Below, in pieces: positions 1 through 10,246 of a stretch of 64,000 nt of DNA (position 1 is the stretch's first letter; every line of letters begins with the position of its first letter). Origin of the DNA: Bifidobacterium felsineum (GTDB lineage Bacteria; Actinomycetota; Actinomycetes; Actinomycetales; Bifidobacteriaceae). The position numbers and the translations under genes are program-made. Location: positions 124,001-188,000 of the forward strand of contig NZ_PEBJ01000002.1 in assembly GCF_002802915.1 (NCBI RefSeq), read 5' to 3'. The notes beneath the pieces were generated by a model. It did no database searches. It saw only the letters and a list, made by a program, of their open reading frames with translations, and was not told where the DNA came from.

Positions 1-1
1 C

Positions 2-211
2 ACCGGCAAGCTTGGCAAGAAGGATTCCGATACGCACCGCGTCTCCGGCCGTGAAAAAACCGGCGTACTGGTGCATATCGGTGTGCCGGAAGGGCAGCCG
101 GTGCCGGAGGTCGGTGATTTCGTGACCGTGACCGTGACACATGCCGGCCGTCATAACCTCCTTGCCGACCCGGATATCGCCGCCGGCCAAACCTATTCGG
201 TCCGTCACTGA
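2..211 (+). CDS. miaB: MiaB C-terminus (tRNA methylthiotransferase), partial
   Basis: The last 69 codons of a gene that enters from the left edge. The peptide (GVLVHIGVP, then [19 protein letters not shown]) has the look of a TRAM RNA-binding domain, which closes MiaB-type radical SAM methylthiotransferases that convert i6A to ms2i6A at tRNA position 37. The gene stops 11 bases before miaA, which makes the i6A substrate, so an operon is very likely. The catalytic SAM domain lies outside the window, so the exact name rests on this tail plus the neighbour. Confidence 0.82.
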   Translation, partial: TGKLGKKDSDTHRVSGREKTGVLVHIGVPEGQPVPEVGDFVTVTVTHAGRHNLLADPDIAAGQTYSVRH

Positions 212-222
212 AGGAAGTCATT

Positions 223-1212
223 ATGACTCAACGCGTCGTTTCCATCGTCGGCCCAACCGCATCCGGCAAAACCGGCCTCGGCATCGCCATCGCCAAGCGT
301 TTGGCAGAGCAGGGCGAACGCGCCGAAATCGTGAATGCCGACGCTTACCAGATGTATCGCGGCATGGATATCGGCACTGCCAAGCCAACTGCCGAAGAAC
401 AGGCGGCTGTGCCACATCATCTGATCGATATCATCGACCCGGAGGAATCGATGAGCGTGGCCCGCTTCCAGGAGCTGGCTCGTGAAACCATCGCGGATTT
501 GCAGTCGCGTGGCATTCGCCCGATCCTCGTCGGCGGTTCGGGTCTCTACGCGCGTGCGGCCATCGACGATATCTCCTTTCCCGGTACCGATCCTGAAATC
601 CGCAAGAAATACGAGGAGCGGGAAAAAATCGAAGGTGCCGGAGCATTGTTCGAAGAGCTCAAGGCCAAGGATCCCGAAGCTGCCGCCCGTATGGACCCGC
701 ATAATCCACGCCGTACCATCCGCGCGCTAGAGGTTATCGAACTGACCGGTCGCCCATATTCGGCAAGCCTGCCACGTTACAAGTATGTGATTCCCTCAGT
801 GCAGATCGGCTTGGATTTAAGCCGCGAGGAATTGGACCATCGCATCGACATACGCACCAAGCAGATGATGACCAACGGTTTCGTTGAAGAGGTGGAACGC
901 CTACGCCCGCGCCTTGGCGCCACAGCCGTGCGTGCGCTCGGCTACCAGCAGATCATTGATCTGTTGGATGGCATCTGGGACGAATATGATGCCTTTGCTG
1001 ACATTGCGCAGAAAACCAAGCGTCTCGCGCGCAAACAGATGGGATGGTTCGGCCGCGATCCACGCATCCACTGGCTGCAGGCGTTGAATCCGAAGCTGGT
1101 GGACAATGCGATGGCCATCATCGCGCACGCGGACGCCGGCGACTACGACCCCATCGACGCCCAAGCTGATGCCTATGTGCAGCATCACCTCGGCGACATC
1201 GTCGCAGCGTAA
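223..1212 (+). CDS. miaA: tRNA dimethylallyltransferase MiaA
   Basis: Transfers a dimethylallyl group from DMAPP to A37 of tRNAs reading UNN codons; cytoplasmic. The 329-residue protein has the family P-loop GPTASGKT at residues 10-17, the [16 protein letters not shown] substrate loop at about 40-56, [10 protein letters not shown] at about 66-75, and the [10 protein letters not shown] segment. The length is normal for MiaA. An AGGAAG ribosome-binding site lies at 212-217, between the miaB stop and this ATG. The two genes carry out successive steps on the same tRNA base. Confidence 0.97.
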   Translation: MTQRVVSIVGPTASGKTGLGIAIAKRLAEQGERAEIVNADAYQMYRGMDIGTAKPTAEEQAAVPHHLIDIIDPEESMSVARFQELARETIADLQSRGIRPILVGGSGLYARAAIDDISFPGTDPEIRKKYEEREKIEGAGALFEELKAKDPEAAARMDPHNPRRTIRALEVIELTGRPYSASLPRYKYVIPSVQIGLDLSREELDHRIDIRTKQMMTNGFVEEVERLRPRLGATAVRALGYQQIIDLLDGIWDEYDAFADIAQKTKRLARKQMGWFGRDPRIHWLQALNPKLVDNAMAIIAHADAGDYDPIDAQADAYVQHHLGDIVAA

Positions 1213-1213
1213 A

Positions 1214-2032
1214 TCAGTGTGCAGGCCCCTGATCCCATCCGGCGATCAGGAACACGCGTGTCGGATTCGCAGGGCGTAGCATCGATTCGAACATGCGCTC
1301 GAACGCGGCAATATCCCCGCGATATGCCGTGTGCTTGGCCGTGCGATAGGCTTCACGCGTCACCAAGCCCCAGTCCAGATCCCAGCCGGCATCATGCGCG
1401 AGCCGGGAACCGAACATGCGCAGCACCATCGCGTTGCCTCCGCGGAACGGGTGCAAATAGCCAAGTTCGTCATACACAACGGCGAACTTGTGGATGAACA
1501 CGTCCCTGTCCAACGCATGAAGATTACGGTTCTCCGCCAATTCCATCGCGATGTTATGCGCGCCCGTCTCAATCAAACCCGCTGGGAAGAATGCCTCCGG
1601 ATTATTGGCTCGCGCCCGATCATTGGTCACTTCACGCGTGGTGTTCGACGTGCGTAGCTTTCCGGCGTCATCGAACACGCCCTCAAACAATCCGCGATGA
1701 ATCGCCACCAACTCATCCAAGTCGCCGGACGGATTCCAACGGCGCTCAGCCAACAGTACTGTGCGCGCGAATACGGCATCCGCGCGATTCGTGGCGTGAT
1801 CGTCCAAAGAGCCATCCGAAAGACGATTCTCCCCGGTCGGTCCCACGGCATGAATGCGCATGGAGGTTTGCTCATCGGCGATATCGATGAGCTGGCTTAC
1901 ATCCTGGCTGCCCTGTTCATAAGCCGCCGCGGCTCGCATCGTTGCCTCGCCCGGCGTCATGGCCTCCAGTGCGCAGTTCTTGAGTGCAAATGCGACTGCG
2001 CTCGCACGCTCTGCGGGTGTCATGCCACCCAT
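1214..2032 (-). CDS. Fic family protein with degenerate active-site motif
   Basis: Fic proteins usually transfer AMP (sometimes other nucleotide or phosphate groups) to target proteins. This 272-residue protein has the Fic fold signature near residue 194, but it reads HPFRGGNAMVLR where the canonical motif is HPFx(D/E)GNGR. The His and the GN are kept. The acidic Mg-binding residue is Gly and the following Arg is Met. It converges on miaA with a 1-base gap and diverges from ftsK. I chose the ATG at 2032 (MGGMTPAERA); an in-frame ATG at 2074 would overlap the ftsK leader. No toxin-antitoxin partner is visible next to it. Activity may be lost or altered. Confidence 0.8.
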   Translation of the reverse strand: MGGMTPAERASAVAFALKNCALEAMTPGEATMRAAAAYEQGSQDVSQLIDIADEQTSMRIHAVGPTGENRLSDGSLDDHATNRADAVFARTVLLAERRWNPSGDLDELVAIHRGLFEGVFDDAGKLRTSNTTREVTNDRARANNPEAFFPAGLIETGAHNIAMELAENRNLHALDRDVFIHKFAVVYDELGYLHPFRGGNAMVLRMFGSRLAHDAGWDLDWGLVTREAYRTAKHTAYRGDIAAFERMFESMLRPANPTRVFLIAGWDQGPAH

Positions 2033-2095
2033 GATAAGCCATGAATCGTGTCTGATGTGGTCATGAGACCCCATACATGTAGAATCAGACGCGAT

Positions 2096-5071
2096 ATGGC
2101 ACGTACAGCATCTTCAAACAGCACTCGATCACGCAAGTCCGCAAACGGCGATTATGGTTCTACACATGATGGAGAAACCAGAATCCAGCCGGAAATTGAT
2201 CTTGAACCCGAGCCGCTATGGCATAAGGTTCTGCTTGCTATTCCACGCGCATTCGGCTCCGGCGTGCGCGCGGTGACCGGCGTGGGCGAATACGACCCCG
2301 CATACCGGCGTGATGGGCTGTGCTTCCTGCTCCTGATACTCGCAATCTTGTTCTGCGCGTCCGAATGGTTCCGGGTGAATGGGCCGTTCGGTCAATTGCT
2401 CCACGCCATGGCATCCGGAGTACTCGGAGTCATGAGTGTGGTACTGCCAGTGTTGCTTGCCGCCGTGGCCTTCCGACTGATGCGCAACTCTGGTCGCGGA
2501 TCCAGCAACCCAAGAGTCATCACCGGCTGGGTGCTGCTCATGTGGTCGATTTGCTCGATCATCGATGTAGCGGTCGCCTCCAGCCACACCACATTCGACA
2601 TCACCGTTCTGCAATCCGCCGGTGGACTCTTCGGATTCTTTCTGGGCTCTCCACTGGCTTGGGGCCTTTCCGCCGCTTTTGCCATCGTGGTGTTCGTGGT
2701 ATTCGGTCTGTTTTCGCTGCTTATGATTACCGGCACCCACGTGACCGATTTGCCTGAGGATGCGCACAAACTGATGGCATTCGTACAGCGCAAGCCTTAT
2801 GCGCCTAAAGGTGAGGCTTCGGATGCTGCCGGTGACGAGCGCTCGCAATTCCCCAATGAGGTGCGTTTGGGCGACGCCACGATTGCGTTCGCCGATGGGG
2901 TGCCGGCGCACGATGGCACGGATGATGAGAGCGCTGACGAGGAGCAGGCCAGTGGCAAGCCCAGCTGGCTCTCCCGTCTGTTCGGACATAAGTCCAAGAC
3001 TGAAGATGATAAGAGGCTTGACCGATATGCCGCCGACGATCCGTTCGACCGCGCGGCAAGCCAGCATGGTGCCACCGCCGAGACGCCGGTGGTGGATTCC
3101 TCGACTGGTGAGATTCTTGATGGTACAGATGCCTCTGGCGCAGGCGGACGCACGATTGTCTCATCCTCCTACGATGGCCGCCCGCATGTGGCAGGTAATG
3201 CTCCATTCGCCGATGATACGGCTGGTGCCGCCACCACGGCCCTGGGTGGGGGAGCGGGTGCCGTTGCTGGTGCTGCTGGAGCTGGCCTGCCGCGCGTTAT
3301 CTCCGGCGGAACGACCGTGGCTATGCCTTCAGGATCCGGCCCCGATGGCACTACAGTAATGCCGTCGGGCAATGCCGCCAACGATCCGTGGGCGCCGAGC
3401 GCGGCTGCTGCTGCGGCTGCCGTGGCTGGAAATGCCACGGCACCATACGCGGGCGCCGATGCGGACGGCAGCGGTGTAGGCCAGTCCGGAGCGGTCGCTG
3501 ATGGTGATGCTGACGCTGCGGGTGCCGATGATGATGCGAACCGCCCGTATCAGCTGCCCGACTTGAACCTGTTGACCAAGGGGCAGCCGCATGCGATGCG
3601 TACCCCGGCCAATGATCGTGTCATCCGAGCGTTGACCTCCACGTTCGAACAATTCAACGTGGATGCCAAGGTGGTAGGCTTCCTACGCGGCCCGTCCGTC
3701 ACCCAGTATGAGGTGGAGCTCGGTCCCGGCGTCAAAGTGGAGAAGGTCACCAATTTGCAGCGCAATATCGCGTATGCAGTGGCCAGCTCCGACGTACGAA
3801 TCCTTTCCCCGATTCCCGGCAAATCCGCCATCGGCATCGAAATTCCGAACGAGGATCGTGAAATCGTGCATTTGGGCGATGTACTGCGTTCCGACAAGGC
3901 GGTCAATGACCCGAACCCGATGCTTTCCGGCATCGGCAAGGATGTGGAAGGTCACTTCGTCACCGCTGATCTGACCAAGATGCCGCATCTGCTGGTGGCC
4001 GGTGCCACCGGTTCCGGTAAGTCGAGTTTCATCAACTCGATGCTGACCTCCATCATCATGCGCGCCACACCTGAGCAGGTACGTTTGATTATGGTCGATC
4101 CGAAGCGCGTGGAACTTTCCGCCTACGCTGGCATTCCACACCTGTTGACGCCGATTATCACCGATCCGAAGAAGGCCGCGCAGGCGCTGGAGTGGGTGGT
4201 CAAGGAGATGGATGCCCGCTACTCCGATTTGGAATACTTCGGTTTCCGTCACGTCAAGGATTTCAACGAGGCCGTACGCGCCGGCAAGGTGCATGCGCCG
4301 CTCGGCTCCAAGCGCAAGGTGGCTCCATACCCGTACATCCTCGTGGTGGTGGACGAGATGGCTGATTTGATGATGGTGGCCAAGAATGATGTGGAAAGCT
4401 CCATCCAGCGCATCACCCAGCTCGCACGAGCCGCAGGCGTGCATCTGGTGCTTGCCACGCAGCGCCCGTCCGTGGACGTGGTGACGGGCCTTATCAAGGC
4501 CAACATTCCTTCCCGACTGGCGTTCGCCACCTCTTCGGCCACTGACTCCCGAGTCATTCTGGACACGGTGGGTGCGGAAACCCTGATTGGTCAGGGTGAC
4601 GCCCTGTTCCTGCCGATGGGCTCAGCGAAGCCAATCCGTGTGCAGGGTTCGTGGGTGTCCGAATCCGAGATTCGTAAGGCTGTGGAATTCGTGCGAACCC
4701 AGCGTAAGCCGAAGTATCGCGAAGACATTGAGGAGATGGCCAAGGAAGCCGAAAAGAAGGGTGGCGCCGAGATAGACGAGGAGATCGGTGACGATATGGA
4801 CGTACTGCTGCAGGCCGCAGAGCTCGTGGTCACCTCGCAATTCGGTTCCACTTCCATGCTGCAGCGCAAGCTCCGTGTCGGTTTCGCCAAGGCCGGCCGC
4901 CTCATGGATTTACTGGAATCCCGTGGTGTTGTGGGTCCGTCTGAAGGCTCGAAGGCACGCGAAGTACTCGTCCAGCCGCAGGATCTCCCGCAGGTGCTTG
5001 CCTTTATCCGAGGCGAAACCAGCTCGTTGACGCCATCCGCTCCGGCGCAAGGCGAACTCGGTGGGGAATAG
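2096..5071 (+). CDS. ftsK: DNA translocase FtsK/SpoIIIE
   Basis: Septum-anchored ATP-driven DNA pump that clears chromosome ends and acts in dimer resolution. The 991-residue protein has four or five membrane segments in the first 230 residues, an Ala/Gly/Asp-rich linker (about 230-480), then the motor. Walker [10 protein letters not shown] starts at residue 636, Walker B is [10 protein letters not shown] near 750, and a C-terminal gamma winged helix carries the family tail [20 protein letters not shown] chose the ATG at 2096 (MARTASSNS); an in-frame GTG at 2048 would add 16 residues and overlap the Fic promoter region. Neither start has a strong Shine-Dalgarno. Confidence 0.95.
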   Translation: MARTASSNSTRSRKSANGDYGSTHDGETRIQPEIDLEPEPLWHKVLLAIPRAFGSGVRAVTGVGEYDPAYRRDGLCFLLLILAILFCASEWFRVNGPFGQLLHAMASGVLGVMSVVLPVLLAAVAFRLMRNSGRGSSNPRVITGWVLLMWSICSIIDVAVASSHTTFDITVLQSAGGLFGFFLGSPLAWGLSAAFAIVVFVVFGLFSLLMITGTHVTDLPEDAHKLMAFVQRKPYAPKGEASDAAGDERSQFPNEVRLGDATIAFADGVPAHDGTDDESADEEQASGKPSWLSRLFGHKSKTEDDKRLDRYAADDPFDRAASQHGATAETPVVDSSTGEILDGTDASGAGGRTIVSSSYDGRPHVAGNAPFADDTAGAATTALGGGAGAVAGAAGAGLPRVISGGTTVAMPSGSGPDGTTVMPSGNAANDPWAPSAAAAAAAVAGNATAPYAGADADGSGVGQSGAVADGDADAAGADDDANRPYQLPDLNLLTKGQPHAMRTPANDRVIRALTSTFEQFNVDAKVVGFLRGPSVTQYEVELGPGVKVEKVTNLQRNIAYAVASSDVRILSPIPGKSAIGIEIPNEDREIVHLGDVLRSDKAVNDPNPMLSGIGKDVEGHFVTADLTKMPHLLVAGATGSGKSSFINSMLTSIIMRATPEQVRLIMVDPKRVELSAYAGIPHLLTPIITDPKKAAQALEWVVKEMDARYSDLEYFGFRHVKDFNEAVRAGKVHAPLGSKRKVAPYPYILVVVDEMADLMMVAKNDVESSIQRITQLARAAGVHLVLATQRPSVDVVTGLIKANIPSRLAFATSSATDSRVILDTVGAETLIGQGDALFLPMGSAKPIRVQGSWVSESEIRKAVEFVRTQRKPKYREDIEEMAKEAEKKGGAEIDEEIGDDMDVLLQAAELVVTSQFGSTSMLQRKLRVGFAKAGRLMDLLESRGVVGPSEGSKAREVLVQPQDLPQVLAFIRGETSSLTPSAPAQGELGGE

Positions 5072-5128
5072 ACGTTTTTCAGCTGACAGTCAGCTTACTG
5101 TTACCCAAGGTAGAAGTGTGGGGGTAAC

Positions 5129-5806
5129 GTGAACAGTATGAGTAGTGAATCAACGGATAAGCAGGCTGAGGTAAAAGCCAATCCCAAGGCATCGATTTTC
5201 GATGGTTGGAATGCGCCGCCGAACCTGGTCACATATTCGCGCATCGTACTGGTGATTATTTTCCTGGTGCTGGATGTTATGGCTGGCGAATGGGGAGCAG
5301 ACAATCTCACACTGCGCTGGGTGGCTGCGGTACTGTTCATCATCGCCGCCTCCACCGATAAGATCGACGGCTGGATGGCACGCAAGTACAATCAGGTCAC
5401 CGAAATGGGCAAGCTCATGGACCCGATCGCGGACAAGCTGCTGACTTGCGGTGCGATGATCGTATGCTCCGTATTCGGCGAGCTCGGCTGGTGGGTCACT
5501 GCCTTGTTCCTGATTCGTGAGATCGGCATCACCGTTATGCGTTTCTTCGTGATGGAGCGTCCGGGCGGCAAAGTGATCGCCGCCGCTTGGCCGGGCAAGC
5601 TCAAGACCGTATTCCAGTGTGTGGGCCTTTCGATGCTTCTGCTGCCGATGTGGACGTTGGATAACAGTGCCACCACGCCAATGTGGCTCACAGGTTATTA
5701 CTTCCTGACCTACACCATCATCTACGTGGCGTTGGTACTGTGCCTATACTCCGGCGGCGTGTATCTATATAACACGTTCGTGGCGCCGAAGAAGGCCGAG
5801 CAGTAA
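5129..5806 (+). CDS. pgsA: CDP-diacylglycerol-glycerol-3-phosphate phosphatidyltransferase
   Basis: Makes phosphatidylglycerol phosphate from CDP-diacylglycerol and glycerol-3-phosphate in the inner membrane. The 225-residue protein has the complete CDP-alcohol phosphotransferase motif D-x2-D-G-x2-A-R-x8-G-x3-D-x3-D, visible as DKIDGWMAR, then GKLMDPIAD (about residues 77-102). Several hydrophobic segments surround it. The start is a GTG with a G-run just upstream; an ATG three codons in is possible. It sits between ftsK and cinA, the usual actinobacterial order. Confidence 0.93.
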   Translation: MNSMSSESTDKQAEVKANPKASIFDGWNAPPNLVTYSRIVLVIIFLVLDVMAGEWGADNLTLRWVAAVLFIIAASTDKIDGWMARKYNQVTEMGKLMDPIADKLLTCGAMIVCSVFGELGWWVTALFLIREIGITVMRFFVMERPGGKVIAAAWPGKLKTVFQCVGLSMLLLPMWTLDNSATTPMWLTGYYFLTYTIIYVALVLCLYSGGVYLYNTFVAPKKAEQ

Positions 5807-5851
5807 AGCGGCAAGGTTCATCTTCGGCTTCAGCCAGAGATGAAATCGGGG

Positions 5852-5881
5852 TGGGATGCGGCTAAGGTCGCATCCCATTTT
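5852..5881 (+). terminator. Rho-independent terminator after pgsA
   Basis: A 9-bp perfect stem (TGGGATGCG with CGCATCCCA), 8-base loop, followed by TTTT. It closes pgsA before cinA. Confidence 0.8.
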
Positions 5882-5976
5882 CATAACATGATGTTCATGA
5901 TGTACAGGGATAGGTTGCATGAACGGATTACTTGCGGTGGATGATCGGAAAAGAATCGTTTGAAAGGGTTGTGACA

Positions 5977-6537
5977 ATGTGCGCGGTAAACACTGGGGAT
6001 ATGGATTTGAATCAACTGCGTCAAGCCTGTGATGATGCGGCCGCGCGGATTCTGAAGATCTGCGAGGTTCGTGGGGCGAAGATCTCTTGCGCGGAATCGC
6101 TGACCGGGGGATTGCTTGCGGATGCTTTTGTGCGCATTCCCGGTGCTTCGAATGTGTTCCTTGGCTCGGCGGTCACCTATGACATCAAAGCCAAAGCATC
6201 CGTGCTCGGCGTCGATCGTGATCTGCTCGCTCGCGAGGGTGCCGTGCATCCCGAGGTCGCGCGGCAGATGGCGGCTGCAACGGCGAGGCTCTACGATCAG
6301 CCGGAATATAAGAGTCGTATCATCGGTCTTTCCACCACCGGCGTGGCGGGCCCCGGCCCGGATGGAGATAAACCTGCCGGACTGGTTTATACCGGTTTCC
6401 GTATTCCTTCGAGCCTTCGAGCTAACGGCAATGAGCTTATCGAAGCCATTGAATTGCGCCTTTCCGGCACGCGTGAAGCGGTGCGATTGCAAACCGTGTT
6501 CAACGTGCTTATCCGTTTGGAACGGCTACTTCATTAG
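5977..6537 (+). CDS. cinA: CinA C-terminal domain protein (NMN amidohydrolase, PncC type)
   Basis: A stand-alone CinA C-terminal domain, known to deamidate nicotinamide mononucleotide in NAD salvage. The 186-residue protein carries the family block [13 protein letters not shown], then FLGSAVTYD and [20 protein letters not shown] chose the ATG at 5977 because GAAAGGG lies about 9 bases before it; an upstream in-frame ATG at 5932 has no such site. The COG1058 N-terminal domain of full-length CinA is absent, as is common in actinobacteria. It sits upstream of the clgR-recA block. Confidence 0.9.
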   Translation: MCAVNTGDMDLNQLRQACDDAAARILKICEVRGAKISCAESLTGGLLADAFVRIPGASNVFLGSAVTYDIKAKASVLGVDRDLLAREGAVHPEVARQMAAATARLYDQPEYKSRIIGLSTTGVAGPGPDGDKPAGLVYTGFRIPSSLRANGNELIEAIELRLSGTREAVRLQTVFNVLIRLERLLH

Positions 6538-6649
6538 TGCATCAGCCAAACTTGAGTCTATTTTCAGCAACTTTTCAGGAATAAAACCGTGGGTATGTGG
6601 TGTTGAACCTTATGGAAACAGTGAACAGGCCTGGAAGGGGGCTAAGGCG

Positions 6650-7162
6650 ATGGAAACGATGACGCCAGTGAATGAGCAAATGGATGTTACCGTCAAGACT
6701 CCGATGAGAGTGCAACCAGGTGTTGCACGTATGCGTGAACTCACTCCGGCCCAGCGCCGTGCAGTGGTTTTTGCCCAGCAGCAGGTCTTGAAGGCTCAGG
6801 CGGCCAAGCGGGCCAAGGATGAGCGCGAGGCCGCTCGTGCTCGTATGCGTCAGGAAGAAGACAATGAAGTACAGCCGCGTGCGGCTGTGGTGAAGAGCGT
6901 GACCGCCGAGGCCGCTCCTCACGATGTGTCTCTGCGCGAGGCAATCGGTCATGTGTTGCGCGACTTGCGCACGCGCGATCGTCGCACATTGCGCGAAGTG
7001 TCCGAGAAGGCAGGGGTGTCTTTGGGGTATCTCTCCGAAGTCGAGCGTGGCCAGAAGGAGGCCAGCTCCGAGCTGCTCAGCTCGATCGCGGATTCGCTTG
7101 GTGTAAGCACCGCGCAGATGCTGCGTATGGTCGCGGATTACCTCGACTCGGTTGCTGAATAA
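6650..7162 (+). CDS. clgR: ClgR-like XRE-family transcriptional regulator
   Basis: A 170-residue DNA-binding protein. The last third is a helix-turn-helix of the Cro/CI type ([27 protein letters not shown], about residues 110-135) that matches ClgR, the activator of clp protease and stress genes in actinobacteria. The N-terminal half is charged, with a Gln/Ala/Arg-rich coiled-coil-like stretch. The start is set by GGAAGGGGG 12 bases before ATG 6650. Its place between cinA and DUF3046-recA is the typical actinobacterial arrangement, which supports the name. Confidence 0.85.
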   Translation: METMTPVNEQMDVTVKTPMRVQPGVARMRELTPAQRRAVVFAQQQVLKAQAAKRAKDEREAARARMRQEEDNEVQPRAAVVKSVTAEAAPHDVSLREAIGHVLRDLRTRDRRTLREVSEKAGVSLGYLSEVERGQKEASSELLSSIADSLGVSTAQMLRMVADYLDSVAE

Positions 7163-7196
7163 TGATTCTCGGTTGCGCGAATTATGCGCAACGGGT

Positions 7197-7230
7197 GAGC
7201 CTGTAGCTGCTATGGCTACAGGCTCTTTTT
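7197..7230 (+). terminator. Rho-independent terminator after clgR
   Basis: A perfect 11-bp stem (GAGCCTGTAGC with GCTACAGGCTC), 7-base loop, followed by TTTTT. Confidence 0.92.
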
Positions 7231-7277
7231 GTTGATGCCATCTGCCGTGTTCGCCAGGGTGTGGCACACTGTCGGGT

Positions 7278-7511
7278 ATGCGTGAACGTGAATTTTGGGA
7301 GTTGCTGGAAGAAGTGTTCGGCCGCAGCTATGGCCGCTCACTGGCGCAAGATCAGAGGATGCCCAAATTGGCGAATATGACGGCAGTCGAGGCGCTTGAT
7401 GCCGGTGAGGAACCACGCGTGGTCTGGAATGTGCTGTGCGACCAGATGGAGATACCGGATTCCAGGCGTTGGGGGCATGATCATAATGCGCCTCCGATGC
7501 CGGCGGCATGA
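7278..7511 (+). CDS. DUF3046 family small protein
   Basis: A 77-residue protein of unknown function. It matches the DUF3046 pattern: an REREFWELLEEVFG opening, then YGRSLAQDQ, then VEALDAGEEPRVVWNVLCDQMEIP. The family is found in actinobacteria directly upstream of recA, as here. No membrane segment or signal is visible. It lies after the clgR terminator, so it has its own promoter or reads into the recA leader. Confidence 0.85.
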   Translation: MREREFWELLEEVFGRSYGRSLAQDQRMPKLANMTAVEALDAGEEPRVVWNVLCDQMEIPDSRRWGHDHNAPPMPAA

Positions 7512-7568
7512 TTCATGTCTGGATACGATGCCGTTTTGCGGCAATTCGGGCGTGTTGTTCGCTGATTT

Positions 7569-7582
7569 CGAACAAATGTTCG
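7569..7582 (+). promoter_or_regulatory. LexA/SOS box of recA
   Basis: CGAACAAATGTTCG fits the Gram-positive SOS box CGAACRNRYGTTCG. It lies upstream of recA and just ahead of a -10-like TATAGT at 7593-7598, so LexA bound here would block recA transcription. Confidence 0.88.
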
Positions 7583-7592
7583 TGTGTTGTTC

Positions 7593-7606
7593 TATAGTTA
7601 TCCACA
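7593..7606 (+). promoter_or_regulatory. recA -10 element overlapping a perfect DnaA box
   Basis: TATAGT (7593-7598) is a likely -10 for recA. It runs directly into TTATCCACA (7598-7606), an exact match to the consensus DnaA box, placed at the expected transcription start. The -35 is not clear. Confidence 0.5.
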
Positions 7607-7701
7607 GCGAGATGAAGCCACATACATGGTTGCGGTAGCGCTTTGAACTCGGCAAAGCCTTATGGCAGTAGGGTTTGATGGTGTTCGTGCAGCGTATGAG
7701 G

Positions 7702-7735
7702 GCAAGCTCGAACCACATAGGTCGTTCGAGCTTGC
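7702..7735 (+). promoter_or_regulatory. Hairpin in the recA leader
   Basis: A perfect 12-bp inverted repeat (GCAAGCTCGAAC with GTTCGAGCTTGC, 10-base loop) in the roughly 200-base recA leader, about 65 bases before the start codon. No T-run follows, so it is more likely an mRNA structure than a terminator. Confidence 0.55.
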
Positions 7736-7801
7736 TCCTAGGGGCGATGCCCGCATACGGTGGAATAATCAACCGCACGCGACTTCGATAAGGAGAAGAT
7801 C

Positions 7802-9004
7802 ATGGCACAGGAAACCAAGTCGGCTCAGAAACCGGCAGGTGCGGCCGAACACGAGCTCGATCCCAAGCGCAAGGCTGCGCTGGACGCCGCATTGGCTCAA
7901 GTGGAGAAGAGCTTCGGCAAAGGCTCGGCAATGCGGCTGGGGGACAGGCCGGAGCAGAACGTTGAGGTGATTTCCACTGGGTCCTTGGCGCTGGATATGG
8001 CCCTCGGCATTGGTGGTCTGCCCAAGGGACGCATTGTCGAAATCTATGGTCCTGAGTCATCGGGTAAGACCACGCTGGCATTGCATGTGGTGGCCAATGC
8101 CCAAAAGAAAGGCGGTGTCGCCGCTTATATCGATGCCGAACATGCGCTGGACCCGGCATATGCGCGAAAGCTCGGCGTGGATACGGATTCGCTGATTGTC
8201 TCTCAGCCGGACAATGGCGAACAGGCATTGGAAATCGCCGATATGCTGATTCGCTCGGGTGCCTTGGATGTGATTGTCATTGATTCGGTGGCCGCGCTGG
8301 TGCCGAAGGCTGAAATCGATGGCGATATGGGAGACAGTCATGTCGGTCTGCAGGCACGACTGATGAGCCAGGCATTGCGCAAGATGACCGGTGCGTTGGC
8401 GCAGGCTGGCACCACTGCGATTTTCATCAACCAGTTGCGTGAGAAGATCGGCGTGTTCTTCGGCAACCCGGAAACCACCACTGGCGGTAAGGCGCTGAAG
8501 TTCTATGCGTCCGTGCGAATGGATATTCGCCGCATTCAGACCATCAAGAATGGCGATGAGGCTGTCGGCAACCGAACGCGCGTCAAGGTGGTGAAGAATA
8601 AGATGGCTCCGCCGTTCAAATCCGCTGAATTCGACATGCTCTATGGCGAAGGCATCTCCCGCGAGGGCTCGGTTATCGATATGGCCCAGCAAGTCGGTGT
8701 GGTCAAGAAGTCTGGTTCCTGGTTCACCTATGAGGGCGATCAGCTTGGCCAAGGCCGTGAGAAGGTCCGCCAGTTCCTGAAAGACAACCCGGCCATCACC
8801 GAGGAAATTGAGAACAAAGTCAAGGCCCAATTCGGTCTCATTGCACCGTCCGATCAGTTCGCGGAGGATGAGGAGGCTGCTGCCAAGGCAGCTGCCAGCG
8901 AAGCTGCCGCAGCGGATGCAGCCAAAGACAGCAAGGCCGCTGCAGTCAAAACCGCGCGTGCGGCTAAGGCCGAGCCGGTCAAAGATGCCGCTGCTAAGGC
9001 CTGA
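7802..9004 (+). CDS. recA: Recombinase RecA
   Basis: Forms filaments on single-stranded DNA, drives strand exchange and stimulates LexA self-cleavage. The 400-residue protein has Walker A GPESSGKT at residues 83-90, [14 protein letters not shown] as Walker B, and the loop L2 region [25 protein letters not shown]. An Ala/Lys-rich tail after residue 355 is longer than in E. coli RecA, as is usual in bifidobacteria. AGGAGAAG lies just before the ATG. Control is by the LexA box at 7569, and recX follows 2 bases after the stop. Confidence 0.99.
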   Translation: MAQETKSAQKPAGAAEHELDPKRKAALDAALAQVEKSFGKGSAMRLGDRPEQNVEVISTGSLALDMALGIGGLPKGRIVEIYGPESSGKTTLALHVVANAQKKGGVAAYIDAEHALDPAYARKLGVDTDSLIVSQPDNGEQALEIADMLIRSGALDVIVIDSVAALVPKAEIDGDMGDSHVGLQARLMSQALRKMTGALAQAGTTAIFINQLREKIGVFFGNPETTTGGKALKFYASVRMDIRRIQTIKNGDEAVGNRTRVKVVKNKMAPPFKSAEFDMLYGEGISREGSVIDMAQQVGVVKKSGSWFTYEGDQLGQGREKVRQFLKDNPAITEEIENKVKAQFGLIAPSDQFAEDEEAAAKAAASEAAAADAAKDSKAAAVKTARAAKAEPVKDAAAKA

Positions 9005-9006
9005 AC

Positions 9007-9699
9007 GTGATTAGTGCGGAAGCATTCCTGCAGCACAATCCGGTTGTGCTGCAGGATGGTGAGAGTCAGGGACCTCAAGATGATCGCCTATCGTATGTCG
9101 AGGCCGGTGAGTCCCGGTCTCGGTGCGAGGAACATCCTCACGCCTTCAAACGAGGTGGCAGGACCACGCGCGTGAAGGCAAATAAGGGGAAGACCTCCCT
9201 GTGGAATTCACGGTCGGCCGGATCTGCAACCGTTGAAAATCCCGATGATGGTGATGCCTGCCGTGAAGCGGCGTTGCGTTTGCTTGATGCTGCGCCGCGC
9301 TCGTCAGGTGCGTTGCGCGATCGTTTGATTGGCAAGGGATATGCTGAGCATACGGTCGATGGTGTAATTGACCGTTTGATTGCGGTACATCTGATCAATG
9401 ACCTCGATTATGCGCAATCGGTGGTTCGTATATGCGCGAATCGCATGATGGGCCGCCGCGGCACCATGATGGAGCTTGCCCGTAAGGGTGTTGATCATGC
9501 GCTAGCTACTCAAGTCGCGGATGAAGCCGAGCGGAACGGTGTGTTTGAGGAAGCCGCATGGGAACTGGGCCGACGTGTGGCACATAAGACCGAGGGCTTG
9601 GAACGGCAGGTGCGGCAGCGCCGGTTTTGGTCGGCAGGTGGCCGCAAGGGCCACAATCCTGCAACTCTGCGGGAAGTCGCCGAAGCGTTGCTAGTGTGA
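9007..9699 (+). CDS. recX: Regulatory protein RecX
   Basis: RecX caps and limits RecA filaments. The 230-residue protein has the RecX three-helix repeats: AALRLLDAAPRSSGALRDRLIGKGY, then VIDRLIAVHLINDLDYAQSVV, then the conserved RRG at GRRGTMMELARKG. I give the GTG at 9007, 2 bases after recA and preceded by AAGG. The first 55 residues have no family similarity and a strong hairpin sits inside them (9026-9056). A GTG at 9172 (VKANKGK) is therefore a serious alternative that gives a more usual length. Confidence 0.85.
   Translation: MISAEAFLQHNPVVLQDGESQGPQDDRLSYVEAGESRSRCEEHPHAFKRGGRTTRVKANKGKTSLWNSRSAGSATVENPDDGDACREAALRLLDAAPRSSGALRDRLIGKGYAEHTVDGVIDRLIAVHLINDLDYAQSVVRICANRMMGRRGTMMELARKGVDHALATQVADEAERNGVFEEAAWELGRRVAHKTEGLERQVRQRRFWSAGGRKGHNPATLREVAEALLV
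9026..9056 (+). promoter_or_regulatory. Strong hairpin at the recA-recX junction
   Basis: A perfect 13-bp stem (TCCTGCAGCACAA with TTGTGCTGCAGGA) with loop TCCGG and no T-run. It begins 22 bases after the recA stop, where a hairpin could set the ratio of RecA to RecX by attenuation or mRNA processing. Confidence 0.7.
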
Positions 9700-9739
9700 T
9701 TGCCGAGCTTCCTGGTGCTGCTCTTCTCCACACCATATG

Positions 9740-9745
9740 TATAAT
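9740..9745 (+). promoter_or_regulatory. -10 element of rnpB
   Basis: A consensus TATAAT placed 9 bases before the 5' end of the RNase P RNA helix P1. No good -35 was seen at the usual distance. Confidence 0.6.
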
Positions 9746-9754
9746 TGCACCCTT

Positions 9755-10123
9755 GAGACCTCTTGATGGCCGCGGCCGTGAACTTCATTGGAATCGGCTG
9801 AGGAACTTCCGGGCTCCATAGAGCACGATGGCGGATAACGTCCGCCCAGGGTGACCTGAGAGATAGCGCAGCAGAGAACAGACCGCCCGTCCTCGACGGG
9901 TAAGGGTGAAACGGCGGTGTAAGAGACCACCGGGCCTCTGGTAACAGCAGGCCGCATGGCAAGCCTCATCGGGAGCAAGGCCAAGCAGATGGCGGTAAGG
10001 GCTGCTCGCCCGTGCCATCGGGTAGGCTGCTAGAGCTTGGCGGTAACGTCAGGTCGAGATGGATGGCCATCCGTGTTGTGCGTTCACGCGCAACACGACA
10101 GAACCCGGGGTATAAGAGGTCTC
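9755..10123 (+). ncRNA. rnpB: RNase P RNA (type A)
   Basis: The catalytic RNA that trims tRNA 5' leaders. Ends pair as helix P1: GAGACCTC (9755-9762) with GAGGTCTC (10116-10123). The universal 5' core GAGGAACTTCCGGGCTCC and the 3' core CGACAGAACCCGGGGTATAA are present, separated by the expected GC-rich specificity domain. Length is about 370 bases. It fills the gap between recX and hpf, where no protein gene is credible. Confidence 0.95.
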
Positions 10124-10246
10124 AATCAACTTCTTTCCAAACCCTCAGTCTATGTGCTGTGATGTTTCGTAATCGGGCCAGCAAAGAAACATATTGCTTT
10201 AAGCAAGTTACCGGGCGAGTTGCCAAGGATTCACGCATTGTTCGTC

